Shown here: positions 10,611 through 19,042 of the stretch, in pieces
Layout: the number at the start of each line of letters is the position of its first letter
How positions within the stretch are numbered: the stretch's first letter is position 1
Assembly: GCF_001941485.1 (NCBI RefSeq)
Contig: NZ_CP009247.1
Coordinates: forward strand, 310,001 to 374,000
Reading direction: 5' to 3'
Length of the DNA stretch: 64,000 bases
Source of the DNA: Corynebacterium frankenforstense DSM 45800
GTDB taxonomy: Bacteria > Actinomycetota > Actinomycetes > Mycobacteriales > Mycobacteriaceae
Notes under the pieces: model-generated
The model's database searches: none
The model's input: only the letters and a program-made list of their open reading frames with translations
Told to the model about the DNA's origin: nothing
Program-made: the position numbers and the translations under genes

Positions 10611-11528
10611 CTACTTCTTGTCGAGCTCCGCGTCGATAGTCTTCTTGAACTCCTCGAAGGGCTGCGCGCCGCTCATCGGCTGCTCGCCGACGACGAAGGT
10701 GGGCGTGCCGTTGACGCCCAGCACCGTGCCGATGGCCATCGCGCGGTCCACGTCGGCGCCGTAGGTGCCGTCCTCGATCTCGCCGCGGAAGCGCTCGATG
10801 TCCGGCACGCCGGCCTTCTCGGCGAAGCCGACCAGGTCGTCGATGTCGTTCTCGGGGTGGCCCTCGACGTCCTTCGACGCCTCGTAGAGGACGTCCTTGA
10901 ACTCCTGGAAGCGACCCTGCGCGGCGGCCGCGCGGCCGGCCTCGGCGGCCAGGTGCGCCTTGTCGCCGTTGATCGGCATGTCGTTCCACTCGATGCGCAC
11001 CTTGCCGGTGGCGACGTACTCGTCGAGGATCTGCTGTTCGGTCTCGTTGGCGAACTTCGCGCAGAAGGGGCACTCGAAGTCCGAGAACTCGCTGATGACC
11101 ACCGGGGCGTCGACCTTGCCCACGGCGAAGGGGTCGTTCTCGATGCGCCGCGGCAGGTCGTCGAAGCCCTGCATGGCGCGGCCCGGGCCCACGATGTGGG
11201 CCGCCTGGGCCTGCTCGGTCGAGCGGGTGCCCTGCCAGTGGCCGAGCGCCCAGCCGCCGAGACCGGCGACCACCGCGAGCACGAGCCCACCGGCGAGGAC
11301 CGGCGCCAGCCAGCTGCGCCGGCCGCGCTCGGGGGCCTCAGCCTCAGTACCCTCGGCGGCCCAGCCGACCTCGCCGGCCGGGCGCTGCCCCGGATCCGCG
11401 GGCGTGGCCTCCGGCTGCGGGGCGCCGTCGGCGTCCCGCGCGGGATCAGCGTCCCGCGGCGGCTCCTGCGGCTCCTGCGGCCGGTCGGTCCGCTGCGGCT
11501 CGGTGGGGTCGGTGTGCTCGTCGGTCAC
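10611..11528 (-). CDS. Membrane-anchored DsbA-like thiol-disulfide oxidoreductase
   Basis: Thioredoxin-fold protein expected to form or isomerise disulfides in exported proteins. The 305 residues comprise a long acidic, Pro-rich cytoplasmic N-terminus (1-70), one membrane helix (about 73-97) and a DsbA domain with active site CPFC (153-156) and the cis-Pro loop GTPTF. The GTG start overlaps the stop of the upstream DUF2304 gene as GTGA, so the two are co-translated. It closes a minus-strand operon of envelope glycosylation genes. A link between disulfide formation and this pathway is only inferred from position. Confidence 0.87.
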   Translation of the reverse strand: MTDEHTDPTEPQRTDRPQEPQEPPRDADPARDADGAPQPEATPADPGQRPAGEVGWAAEGTEAEAPERGRRSWLAPVLAGGLVLAVVAGLGGWALGHWQGTRSTEQAQAAHIVGPGRAMQGFDDLPRRIENDPFAVGKVDAPVVISEFSDFECPFCAKFANETEQQILDEYVATGKVRIEWNDMPINGDKAHLAAEAGRAAAAQGRFQEFKDVLYEASKDVEGHPENDIDDLVGFAEKAGVPDIERFRGEIEDGTYGADVDRAMAIGTVLGVNGTPTFVVGEQPMSGAQPFEEFKKTIDAELDKK

Positions 11529-12004
11529 TCAGCGGTCTCCTCGTCATCGGTCCCGGCACGGTTGGTGCCGGCGGCGCGCCCCGCGCCGGCGGCGGACGCG
11601 GACGCGCGCCCGGTCCCGCCCACGGTACGCGCCGGGACGTCGGCAATCGGGCCGGGCACGCTCGTCGCCTCGGGCGGCACCGCACCACGCAGGGCGACGG
11701 CGCGCGCCAGGCGGGCGTAGCGCAGCTCCTGCTCACGGAAACGCACCCAGGCGCTGACGGTGGTGAACATGAAGGCCACCACCAGGCCGTAGAGCAGCAG
11801 GTCGGTGCCGCGGGAGACGCCCACGGCGTTGGCGATCACGGTCAGGTCGTCCGGGCGCAGCACCGCCCAGATGCACACGATGAAGAAGACGAGGAAGAAC
11901 AGCTTCGCGCTGGCCTTCGCCCGAGCCTTGCGGCGGTTGCTGAACAGGTACCACGCCAGCCCGAGGGTGGCGGCCAGCAGCAGGATCTGCATAACGACGG
12001 TCAC
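11525..12004 (-). CDS. DUF2304 membrane protein, partner of polyprenyl-phosphate glycosyltransferase
   Basis: A 159-residue protein with three hydrophobic segments (about 1-19, 34-51, 66-90) followed by an Ala/Gly-rich cytoplasmic tail. DUF2304 proteins are found next to DPM1-like glycosyltransferases; the mycobacterial counterpart Rv3632 is needed for activity of Rv3631 (PpgS). The GTG start overlaps the stop of the glycosyltransferase gene by 4 bases (GTGA), and its own stop overlaps the next gene the same way. The dispersed 16-bp motif is in frame in the tail (P-I-A-D-V-P). Confidence 0.85.
   Translation of the reverse strand: MTVVMQILLLAATLGLAWYLFSNRRKARAKASAKLFFLVFFIVCIWAVLRPDDLTVIANAVGVSRGTDLLLYGLVVAFMFTTVSAWVRFREQELRYARLARAVALRGAVPPEATSVPGPIADVPARTVGGTGRASASAAGAGRAAGTNRAGTDDEETAE
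11633..11648 (-). repeat. Dispersed GMTTKMCGACGYCSCG copy in the DUF2304 gene
   Basis: Minus-strand GATTGCCGACGTCCCG encoding I-A-D-V-P in the variable tail, with the rare isoleucine codon ATT. Confidence 0.6.
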
Positions 12005-12714
12005 GGGAGCCTCCTGGCGAGCAGCTCGTCGGCGAGAATGTTGACGCCGTTGAACAGGGACTGGCCCTTGGACATCGAGTACTCGGTGTAGAGGATGTCC
12101 ACGGGGTGCTCGGAGACCTTCCAGTCGCGCTCGTCCATCAGAGCGACGAACTCACTGGCGTGCGACATGCCGTTCATGCGCAGGTTGAGCTCCTCGGCGA
12201 CCTTGCGGTCGAAGGCGCGCAGCCCGTTGTGCGCGTCCGTCAGCCCCAGCCGACGGGTGCGCGCGGACAGCGCGACGACGGTCTTGAGCACGATGCGCTT
12301 GAGCAGCGGCACCTGGTCGTCGGCGCTGCGGGCCCGGCCGAAGCGGGTGCCCACGATGATGTCCAGGTCCTCACGGCGCAGCCGGCCGACCATCGCGACG
12401 ACGTCCTTGACCTGGTGCTGGCCGTCGGCGTCGAAGGTGACGAAGAACCGCGAGCCCGGCTGGGCGCGCGCGTACTCGACACCGGTCTGGATCGCCGCGC
12501 CCTGGCCCAGGTTGACCGGGTGGCGCACCAGGTGGGCACCGGCGGCGTGGATCTGCTCGGCGGAGCCGTCGGCCGAACCGTCGTCGACCGCGACGATGTT
12601 CGGGAAGGTCTTGCGCGCGTTCGCGATGACCTCGCCGATCACCGTGGCCTCGTTGAAGCAGGGGATGATCAGCCAGGTGTCGGCGAACGCCGCCGGGTCA
12701 CTGGTGGATTCCAT
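12001..12714 (-). CDS. ppgS: Polyprenyl-phosphate glycosyltransferase, DPM1/PpgS type
   Basis: Family 2 glycosyltransferase of 237 residues with DDGSADGS (44-51) and the metal-binding DADGQH (95-100); it has no membrane helix of its own. With its DUF2304 partner it should transfer a sugar from a nucleotide sugar to polyprenyl phosphate on the inner membrane face. The gene order (membrane protein, glycosyltransferase, DUF2304, with galE nearby) matches Rv3630-Rv3634c, where Rv3631 (PpgS) makes polyprenyl-phospho-GalNAc for decorating arabinogalactan. The start follows GGAAGGAG closely. Sugar specificity is inferred from the context. Confidence 0.82.
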   Translation of the reverse strand: MESTSDPAAFADTWLIIPCFNEATVIGEVIANARKTFPNIVAVDDGSADGSAEQIHAAGAHLVRHPVNLGQGAAIQTGVEYARAQPGSRFFVTFDADGQHQVKDVVAMVGRLRREDLDIIVGTRFGRARSADDQVPLLKRIVLKTVVALSARTRRLGLTDAHNGLRAFDRKVAEELNLRMNGMSHASEFVALMDERDWKVSEHPVDILYTEYSMSKGQSLFNGVNILADELLARRLP

Positions 12715-12728
12715 GGTCTCCTTCCGGG

Positions 12729-13613
12729 CTAGTCGGCCGCCTCGCCCGCGCCGGATGCGGCGTCCGTTGTGCCGCGGCGGTGGAAGAGCAGGGCGTAGGC
12801 GCGCTCGAGCAGGGCCGTCGGCAACAGACGATACGCGCTGCGGACCAGGCAATTCAGGATGGCGCGCGGCTTGGAGACCAGCCCGTAGGAGACGAGGTTG
12901 CGCTGCATGGTGCGCTCCGCGGCGAACATGTCCCAACCGGTCCGCCTGCCGGTCTGCGCCGGGGAGGTGCGGAACCACGTCAGCGGCTCGGGCAGGTTGT
13001 GGAAGCGCGCGCCGGTGGCCAGCATCCGCGCCCACAGGTCGTAGTCCTCCATCAGGTGCACGTCGCGGTAGCCGCCCGCGCGGCGCGCGGCGGCGGTGCG
13101 CATCATCACCGAGGGGTGGTTGACCGGCGAGTTCAGGCGGGCGTAGCGGACGATCTGCGGGTGGTTCTCCGGCAGGGTGCGCACGCCGCGGGCGGCGCGC
13201 TCGAGCGAGCCGGTCTCCCGGAAGACCTCGTCGTCGAACTCGCGCAGCGCGGTGCCGAGCACGTCGACGCCGGGGTGCTCCTCGAGGTAGGCGAGCTGGC
13301 GCTCGAAGCGTCCGGGCGTGGCGACGTCGTCGGAGTCGAGCCGGGCGACCCACTCGGCGTCCACGTGGCGCATGCCCTCGACGAGCGCGGGGCCCGCGCC
13401 CCGGTTCTGCGTGAGCTTGACGTGGTCGGCCTCGGGGTGGGCGTCCAGGAACCGCTTGACGACGTCGCGCGTGGCGGCCTCGACGGGCCCGTCGCGCACG
13501 ATGACGATGCTCTCGGCCGGACGCGTCTGCGCGGCCAGCGACTCCAGCGCCGCGGCCATGTCGTCGGCGTCGGTGCCCCGGTAGTAGGTGATCAGGGCGG
13601 CGAGGGTGGGCAT
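12729..13613 (-). CDS. Family 2 glycosyltransferase
   Basis: A 294-residue GT-A glycosyltransferase with the nucleotide-binding N-terminus and DXD-type DSDD (93-96), followed by the acceptor-side motif MEDYDLW. Unlike the neighbour it resembles glycosyltransferases of surface polysaccharide assembly. It lies 14 bp before the PpgS-type gene in the same operon. A TAAGAT -10 box 7 bases before its ATG overlaps the stop codon of the upstream gene and could start a separate transcript. Donor and acceptor are unknown. Confidence 0.8.
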   Translation of the reverse strand: MPTLAALITYYRGTDADDMAAALESLAAQTRPAESIVIVRDGPVEAATRDVVKRFLDAHPEADHVKLTQNRGAGPALVEGMRHVDAEWVARLDSDDVATPGRFERQLAYLEEHPGVDVLGTALREFDDEVFRETGSLERAARGVRTLPENHPQIVRYARLNSPVNHPSVMMRTAAARRAGGYRDVHLMEDYDLWARMLATGARFHNLPEPLTWFRTSPAQTGRRTGWDMFAAERTMQRNLVSYGLVSKPRAILNCLVRSAYRLLPTALLERAYALLFHRRGTTDAASGAGEAAD

Positions 13614-13620
13614 GGGCAGA

Positions 13621-13626
13621 ATCTTA
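13621..13626 (-). promoter_or_regulatory. Internal -10 box before the family 2 glycosyltransferase
   Basis: TAAGAT on the minus strand, 7 bases before the ATG and overlapping the TAA stop of the membrane-protein gene. Confidence 0.4.
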
Positions 13627-14883
13627 GGTCATGGTGCCCGTCGCGGGGTGGTGCGCCGGGCGGCGGCCGAGCGCGACCAGGTGCACGGCGGCGCCGGCCG
13701 TCGGGCCGGCGACCAGCGCGGTGCACACCGCGGGCACGAGGGCCAGCGGGGTGAACAGGACGGCGAAGGCGACCACCGAGGCGGTCACCCAGCCGGCGAC
13801 GTAGCTGCCGTGGCGCTCCACGGCCAGGGTGGCCGCGCCGGTGATCACCAGGCAGCCGGTGAAGGCCGAGGCGAAGGTCAGGATCGCCAGCACCCCGCCG
13901 GGCACCATGAGCTCCTCCTTGCCGAAGGCCACCTCGAGGATCCACGGGCCGAGAGCCCAGGCGGCCAGCGCGCCGACCACGCCCAGGGCCAGCGTGGCCG
14001 CCAGCGGGGTGCCGAGCGCCCGGTAGAGGGTCGCGCGGTGTGCGACGAAGCGCACGATGAGCGCGGACTGGAAACGCTGCAGGGGCACCAGGATCGGCGC
14101 GCGGGTCAGGGTGACCGCGAGGATGATCCCGGCGACGGTCACCGAGGCGCCCTCCCCGGAGCCGACGGCGTGCGCGGCGGCCCCGGCGTCCTTGAAACTG
14201 GCCTGGACGAAGACGGGGAACCCGGTGATCAGCGCGGCGGACGCGCCGGTGGCCACCATGGCGGAGAGCGCGCGTCGGGTCAGGCGGCGGGCGTCGACGT
14301 CGACGGGGGTGCTCAGGCGCTCGCGGGCGTGCGGGTCGGTGCCGAGCACGACCAGCCAGCTGACCGTGCCGATGACGGTGACCCACAGCAGCGCCCCGCC
14401 GCCCAGGCCCAGGGCCCACGCGGCGACCACGGCCAGCAGGCGCACCCCGGAGTCGAGGGCGACCAGGGTGGCGTAGCGGCCCCACAGCTTCAGCCCGGAG
14501 AGCACGCCGGAGAGGACGGCCTGCAGAGTGTAGGAGGCCAGGCCGGCGGCGAGCAGCCCGGTGGCCGCCGCCGGGGGATCGGCCATGATCCGGTCCATGC
14601 CGAGGGCCCCGCCGACGCCGGCGACGACGGCGGCGACCAGGGCGACGACGGCGCCGAGGCGCCAGGGCGAGGCCTTCGAGGTCCGGCCGGTCTCGCGGGA
14701 GTCGGCCACGGCGCGGGTGGTCTCCTGCATCACGCCGTCGATGGCTCCGGTGAGCGCGAAGAAGAGGCCCCAGTACGCCTGGAACTCGGCGTAGGAGGCG
14801 GCGTCGACGGTGAACGACGCGAGCCAGATGACGATGAAGCCGCTGGCTGCGGCGAAGACTGTGGCCAGGGAGAGCGAACGCAT
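13624..14883 (-). CDS. Multi-spanning membrane protein, flippase-like (Rv3630 type)
   Basis: A 419-residue hydrophobic protein with about 12 predicted membrane helices and almost no soluble domain. It occupies the position of Rv3630 in the galactosamine-decoration cluster. Shape and context suggest a MOP-type transporter that flips the lipid-linked sugar made by the downstream glycosyltransferases. No catalytic motif is visible, so the function is an inference. A possible -10 (TAGGTT) lies 9 bases before the ATG. Confidence 0.7.
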   Translation of the reverse strand: MRSLSLATVFAAASGFIVIWLASFTVDAASYAEFQAYWGLFFALTGAIDGVMQETTRAVADSRETGRTSKASPWRLGAVVALVAAVVAGVGGALGMDRIMADPPAAATGLLAAGLASYTLQAVLSGVLSGLKLWGRYATLVALDSGVRLLAVVAAWALGLGGGALLWVTVIGTVSWLVVLGTDPHARERLSTPVDVDARRLTRRALSAMVATGASAALITGFPVFVQASFKDAGAAAHAVGSGEGASVTVAGIILAVTLTRAPILVPLQRFQSALIVRFVAHRATLYRALGTPLAATLALGVVGALAAWALGPWILEVAFGKEELMVPGGVLAILTFASAFTGCLVITGAATLAVERHGSYVAGWVTASVVAFAVLFTPLALVPAVCTALVAGPTAGAAVHLVALGRRPAHHPATGTMT

Positions 14884-14989
14884 CAGGACTAGAACCTACC
14901 CCGTGCGCCCGCCCGGGCCGAGTCGCCGCGGGGGTCGCCCGCGGCGGGGCCGAGGTGACGCGGGGGACGCGGTGCCGGGTGGGGCCGGA

Positions 14990-17152
14990 TCAGAGCCCCA
15001 GGGCCGTGTAGAGCCAGCAGTAGATGAGCGCCTCCACACGGGCGACCTGCCCGTTGTCGGCCGCGCCGGCGTGGCCGCCCTCGGTGTTCTCGAAGTAGTC
15101 GACGGGCTGGCCGGCCTCCGCCAGGGCGCGGGCGAAGAGCCGGGCGTGGGCGGGGTGGACGCGGTCGTCGCGCGTCGAGGTGGTCACCAGCGCCGGGGGA
15201 TAGGCCCGCTCCGAGTGGGCCGCGACGTTGTGCAGCGGGGAGTAGGAGGCGATGACCTCGCGCTCCTCGGGGACCTCCGGGTCGCCGTACTCGGCCATCC
15301 AGGACGCCCCGGCCGAGAGCGTGTGGTAGCGCAGCATGTCCGTCAGCGGCACCTGGATCACCGCGGCGCCCAGGTCCTGCGGGTACTGGGTGAGCGCCCC
15401 GGAGGTCAGCAGGCCGCCGTTGGAGCCGCCGCGCACGGCGAGCTTGTCGGGCGTGGTGTAGCCGCGGGCGACGAGGTCCTCGAGGACGGCGCGGTGGTCC
15501 TCGAAGACGCGGCGCCGGTTCAGCTTGGTGGCCTGGGTGTGCCACTCGGGGCCGAACTCCCCGCCGCCGCGCAGGTTGGGCTGGACGTAGGTGAAGCCGC
15601 GCTCGAGCCAGGCCATGCCGCGCACCGCGGAGTAGCCGGGCACCAGCGAGACCTCGAAGCCGCCGTAGCCGCCGACGAGCGTCGGGGCCGGCCGCGGAGC
15701 GGAGCCGGGGCCGCCGGTGGTGGCGTCCCCGCCGGCGTCGTGGGCGCTGCCGTTCTCGGTGGCCCCGCCGAAGCGGCCGACGACGAAGTAGGGGATCTCC
15801 GTGCCGTCGGCCGAGCGCGCCCAGTGCTGGCGGGTCTCGACGCCGGTCGCGTCGAAGCGCTCCGGGGCCCGGCGGACCTCCTCGAGGCGCGGGTCCCCGG
15901 CGTCGGCGACGCGGTAGAGCGTGGCCGGCCGGGTGAAACTGGAGGTGTTGATCCACAGCTCGTCGCCGTCCCACTCCGAGGCCGCGATGACCGCGGCGGT
16001 GACCATCCCGGGGATTTCGAGCTCGGTCAGCGGGGCGGCCTCGCCCGTGCCGTCGCCGGCGGCGGGGCCTGAGGTGCTGTCGGGCTCGAGCGGGGTCACC
16101 AGGACCCGGGTGACCACGTCGCGCAGCTCGGTGAGCACCAGGTGGTTCCGGGTGCTGACCACCGACTGCAGCGAGGCGTGCCCGTCGGGCGTGTAGACCG
16201 GCGTGAACTCGCGGGAGCCGGCCAGGAAGTCCTCGAGCGCGCAGCGTCCCAGCCCGCCGGCGGGCACCCCGGCGAAGCCGGTGCGCGGCCAGACGAACAG
16301 CCAGCGCCCGCGGATGACGGTCTCGCAGTCCTCGGGCACCTCGACCGGCCGCCAGGGGATCTCGGCGCCCTCGGCCTCGAAGGCGTCGAGTGCGTCGAGC
16401 GGCGCGACCCACTCCCGCGAGCGGTAGAAGTCCAGGGCCCGGGAGAACAGCAGCCGGCGCGGCTCGCGCGCCGTGTCCGCCCACGCCCCCGCGGCGACGT
16501 CGCGCCGCTCGCCGACGGCGACCACCGGGGCGTCGGCAAGCGGGGTGCCACGCCGCCACAGGCGTGTCTGCAGCGGGTAGCCGGACTCGGTGAGACTGTC
16601 CTCGCCGAGGTCGGTGCCGATGAGCAGGCGGTCGCGGTCGACCCAGCTCACGGAGGTCTTCGCGGCGGGCACCTCGAAGGGGGAGTCGGTGACGAAGGCG
16701 CCGGCGCTCAGGTCGAACTCGCGCAGCACCACGGCGTCGGCGCCGCCGCGGGAGAGGCGCACCAGGGCGCGGTCGCAGTCCGGGCGCAGCACCTGCGCGC
16801 CCTTCCACACCCAGCTCTCGTCCTCGGCGGCGGCCAGCGCGTCGACGTCGACGAGCACCCGCCAGTCCGGGGAGCCGGCGAGGTAGGAGGCCTCGTCGCA
16901 GCAGCGCCACAGGCCACGCGGGTGCTGGGCGTCGCGCCAGAAGTTGAACAGCCGCTCGCCGCGGCGGTTGACGTAGGGGATGCGGTCGTCGGCGTCGAGG
17001 GCGGCGCGGATGCGGGCCTCGAGCGCGTCGTGGCCGGGGGCGGCCGCGGCGGCGGACTCCGTCTGCGCCGACCAGTCGGACGCCCAGGCGAGGGCGGTCG
17101 GGTCCTCGATGGACTCCAGGACGGTGGGGTCGATCTCTGCGCGCGTGGTCAT
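14990..17152 (-). CDS. Prolyl oligopeptidase family serine peptidase (S9A)
   Basis: Cytoplasmic peptidase of 720 residues with an N-terminal beta-propeller and a C-terminal alpha/beta hydrolase domain. The catalytic triad is visible: S577 in RGGSNGG, Asp in TSTRDDRVHP and His in EGGHAG. Ahead of it lies the family's GGYGGF strand. There is no signal peptide. The ATG is 8 bases after a TACACT -10 box, suggesting a leaderless transcript. It likely degrades short proline-containing peptides. Confidence 0.9.
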   Translation of the reverse strand: MTTRAEIDPTVLESIEDPTALAWASDWSAQTESAAAAAPGHDALEARIRAALDADDRIPYVNRRGERLFNFWRDAQHPRGLWRCCDEASYLAGSPDWRVLVDVDALAAAEDESWVWKGAQVLRPDCDRALVRLSRGGADAVVLREFDLSAGAFVTDSPFEVPAAKTSVSWVDRDRLLIGTDLGEDSLTESGYPLQTRLWRRGTPLADAPVVAVGERRDVAAGAWADTAREPRRLLFSRALDFYRSREWVAPLDALDAFEAEGAEIPWRPVEVPEDCETVIRGRWLFVWPRTGFAGVPAGGLGRCALEDFLAGSREFTPVYTPDGHASLQSVVSTRNHLVLTELRDVVTRVLVTPLEPDSTSGPAAGDGTGEAAPLTELEIPGMVTAAVIAASEWDGDELWINTSSFTRPATLYRVADAGDPRLEEVRRAPERFDATGVETRQHWARSADGTEIPYFVVGRFGGATENGSAHDAGGDATTGGPGSAPRPAPTLVGGYGGFEVSLVPGYSAVRGMAWLERGFTYVQPNLRGGGEFGPEWHTQATKLNRRRVFEDHRAVLEDLVARGYTTPDKLAVRGGSNGGLLTSGALTQYPQDLGAAVIQVPLTDMLRYHTLSAGASWMAEYGDPEVPEEREVIASYSPLHNVAAHSERAYPPALVTTSTRDDRVHPAHARLFARALAEAGQPVDYFENTEGGHAGAADNGQVARVEALIYCWLYTALGL
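16526..16541 (-). repeat. Dispersed GMTTKMCGACGYCSCG copy in the peptidase gene
   Basis: Minus-strand GCTTGCCGACGCCCCG encoding P-L-A-D-A-P in the propeller domain. Confidence 0.5.
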
Positions 17153-17160
17153 GCCGACCC

Positions 17161-17166
17161 AGTGTA
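17161..17166 (-). promoter_or_regulatory. -10 box of the peptidase gene, leaderless type
   Basis: TACACT on the minus strand, 8 bases before the ATG. Confidence 0.4.
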
Positions 17167-17273
17167 GGTGGCGCCCGCCCGCGTCACGCCGGGCAGCGGT
17201 GAGGTGCGGTGGCGTCAGGCGGCGGAGACGGGGCCGGCACGCGGTCGGCGGTGGCGGCCCAGGAGACGCCGAC

Positions 17274-17306
17274 GGCCCCGCCTCCCCGGGAGGGGACGGC
17301 GGGGCC
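17274..17306 (-). terminator. Terminator of the corynomycolyl transferase gene
   Basis: Stem GGCCCCGCC / GGCGGGGCC (9 bp) with an inner CCCC/GGGG pairing, about 50 bases after the stop codon on the minus strand. Confidence 0.6.
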
Positions 17307-17355
17307 GGTGCCCACCCGGCGGGCGGGTGGGGGGGGGATCAGGCCTCCGGGAGGA

Positions 17356-18486
17356 TCAGGCCTCCAGCGAGGGCTTGATGACCTCGGTCCAGGAACGCTG
17401 CAGGTCGTCGAACCAGTAGGTCCAGGTGTGGGTGCCGACGTTGTTGAAGTTGTAGGTCGCCGGGATGTCCAGGCTGTTCAGCTTGGCCTCGAGGTTGTGC
17501 GTGCACAGGTTGGTGGCACCCTCGATGCCGCCGCCCTCGACGAGCAGGGTGGACGAGCCGGCCAGTGCCTTGTTCGGGTCCATGCCCTTGCTCTCCAGCC
17601 AGCCGGCGGTGTCGCGCTCGCCGATGAGGCCGGAGCCGTTGGAGATGTAGAGGTCGGTGCCGCGCAGCTTCTCGGCGTTGATCAGGGCGTCCTGGTAGCG
17701 GTTGGTCTCCGAGCCCTGCGGGCCCCACATCTGCGCCGCGGTGTTGCCGGAACGGTTGACCGTGATGTCCGCGAAGAGGTTACCCATCGGGGTCGAGGTC
17801 TCGGCGCAGCCGGAGTAGGAGCCGACGGCCTGGTAGAAGCCCGGGTTGTGCTGGGCCAGCAGCAGCGAGGAGGTCGCGGACATCGACATGCCGGCGATCG
17901 CGCGCTTTTCGTTGGCGCCGAAGTGGGACTCCAGCGGGGCGGGCAGCTCCTTGGTCAGGAAGGTCTCCCACTTCTGCGGGCCCTTCAGGCTGCCGCCGGG
18001 CTCGTTGACCCAGTCGATGTAGTAGGAGAACTTGCCGGCCATCGGGATGACCAGGTTGACGTCCTCCTGGACGAAGTAGTCGATCACGTTGGTGTTCAGG
18101 ACCCAGTCGTGGGACTGCTGGTCGCCGCCGCCGGCGCCGTTGAGCAGGTAGAAGGTCGGGCGGCCCTCGGACTTCGCCTTGACGGTGACCAGCGGGATGT
18201 CGCGGTCCATCGACGGCGAGTGGGCGGTCAGCTCCTGGACGCGGTCGCTGTACTTGTCCTCGTAGGCCTTGACCCGTGCGCGCCAGTCCGGCACGACGCC
18301 GCCGGTGCTCTTGAGGTACTCGTCGCTGACCTTCTCGGTGCTGATGGTCGCCTGCGCGGCGGTGGATTCGCCCTCGACGGGGGCGCCCTCGGCGGCGGGG
18401 TCGGCCGCGGCGGAGTGCACGCCGAGCGTGGTGAACGACAGGGTCGCGGCGGCGACGGCCGCGACGATTCGGCGGGAGACCTTCAT
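17356..18486 (-). CDS. cmt: Trehalose corynomycolyl transferase (antigen 85 family)
   Basis: Secreted esterase-fold enzyme that moves corynomycolic acid between trehalose monocorynomycolate and acceptors in the outer membrane. The 376 residues start with a signal peptide (KVSRR, hydrophobic core, likely cleavage near residue 28), then an alpha/beta hydrolase domain with the nucleophile S201 in GMSMSA and a C-terminal His in GTHTWTYW. It is a single-domain type without the C-terminal LGFP repeats of Cmt1/PS1. The gene stands alone, divergent from the 36-residue peptide gene, with a TAAGAT -10 box at 18571-18576 and a GGAGGT ribosome-binding site. Confidence 0.9.
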   Translation of the reverse strand: MKVSRRIVAAVAAATLSFTTLGVHSAAADPAAEGAPVEGESTAAQATISTEKVSDEYLKSTGGVVPDWRARVKAYEDKYSDRVQELTAHSPSMDRDIPLVTVKAKSEGRPTFYLLNGAGGGDQQSHDWVLNTNVIDYFVQEDVNLVIPMAGKFSYYIDWVNEPGGSLKGPQKWETFLTKELPAPLESHFGANEKRAIAGMSMSATSSLLLAQHNPGFYQAVGSYSGCAETSTPMGNLFADITVNRSGNTAAQMWGPQGSETNRYQDALINAEKLRGTDLYISNGSGLIGERDTAGWLESKGMDPNKALAGSSTLLVEGGGIEGATNLCTHNLEAKLNSLDIPATYNFNNVGTHTWTYWFDDLQRSWTEVIKPSLEA

Positions 18487-18570
18487 GAGCTCGGGATACC
18501 TCCGTGAGACGAGTTCGGTGACGGGTGCTGCGGTCTCCCTCCCGAAAGGGTGACCTACTGTACTCGGGTT

Positions 18571-18576
18571 ATCTTA
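18571..18576 (-). promoter_or_regulatory. -10 box of cmt
   Basis: TAAGAT on the minus strand, about 85 bases before the start codon, in an AT-rich patch; the -35 region is not recognisable. Confidence 0.4.
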
Positions 18577-18761
18577 ACGTGTATGCGGGAACCTGCACAG
18601 GTGCCGGTGCGCTTTGCCCCAGGTTACGGTAATATCGCGGCGGATGTTACGCAAGGGGAAATTGTGTCTGGTGAGCAGTCAATTTCTCCGGCGGGACACC
18701 GGAACTGACCGCAGTACCCAATTGCAGAACTCCCCAGGAAATTCTCCGAGAAAGGTCCGAC

Positions 18762-18872
18762 ATGAACCCCATCGAGCAGATCGTCGTCGCCGTTAACGAG
18801 CTCCTCGGCCCCGTCCTCCACCTGATGTCCTCCGGCTCCTCGGAGCTCGCGCTCAGCCTCGGCCTGTTCTAG
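18762..18872 (+). CDS. Small amphipathic peptide, possible cell-wall porin
   Basis: A 36-codon reading frame too short for routine calling. It has GAAAGG 6 bases before the ATG, sits in a 550-bp gap otherwise without genes, and is preceded by AT-rich promoter-like sequence (TAATAT at 18630). The peptide starts MNPIEQIVVAV and ends LSLGLF; it has three Glu, one His and no Lys or Arg, and its spacing of Ile, Val and Leu fits one amphipathic helix. Corynebacterial outer-membrane porins of the PorA/PorH type are also 45-60-residue acidic amphipathic helices without signal peptides, so a porin-like role is plausible. This is a guess from shape; I do not recognise the sequence. Confidence 0.55.
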   Translation: MNPIEQIVVAVNELLGPVLHLMSSGSSELALSLGLF

Positions 18873-18938
18873 GCCGGACTTCCGGTGGGGGCGTCCGAAC
18901 CCCGCCGACCCGCGGCACGCCCACCGGCCACCCTCCCG

Positions 18939-18955
18939 GGGCCGCCCCGCGGCCC
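18939..18955 (+). terminator. Hairpin after the 36-codon gene
   Basis: GGGCCGC-CCC-GCGGCCC, a 7-bp stem 67 bases after the stop codon, no T tract. Confidence 0.35.
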
Positions 18956-18975
18956 GTGCGGCACGCACCTCACGC

Positions 18976-19035
18976 GTGACGTCACCCCCGCCCGGACCGC
19001 AGAGTGCGGCAATTGTGAGCCGCAGTACGTATCCT
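18976..19035 (+). promoter_or_regulatory. lpd promoter region
   Basis: A -10-like TATCCT (19030-19035) is 7 bases before the GTG start, so the mRNA is probably leaderless. A perfect 10-bp palindrome GTGACGTCAC lies at 18976-18985, about 45 bases upstream of the -10, and could be an operator. Confidence 0.45.
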
Positions 19036-19042
19036 TGGCCGC

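Noticed and set aside
18762..18872. Firm assignment of the 36-residue peptide as PorA or PorH
   Set aside because: Only size, charge and amphipathic pattern agree; I cannot align its sequence with either porin, and those genes lie in a different context in C. glutamicum.
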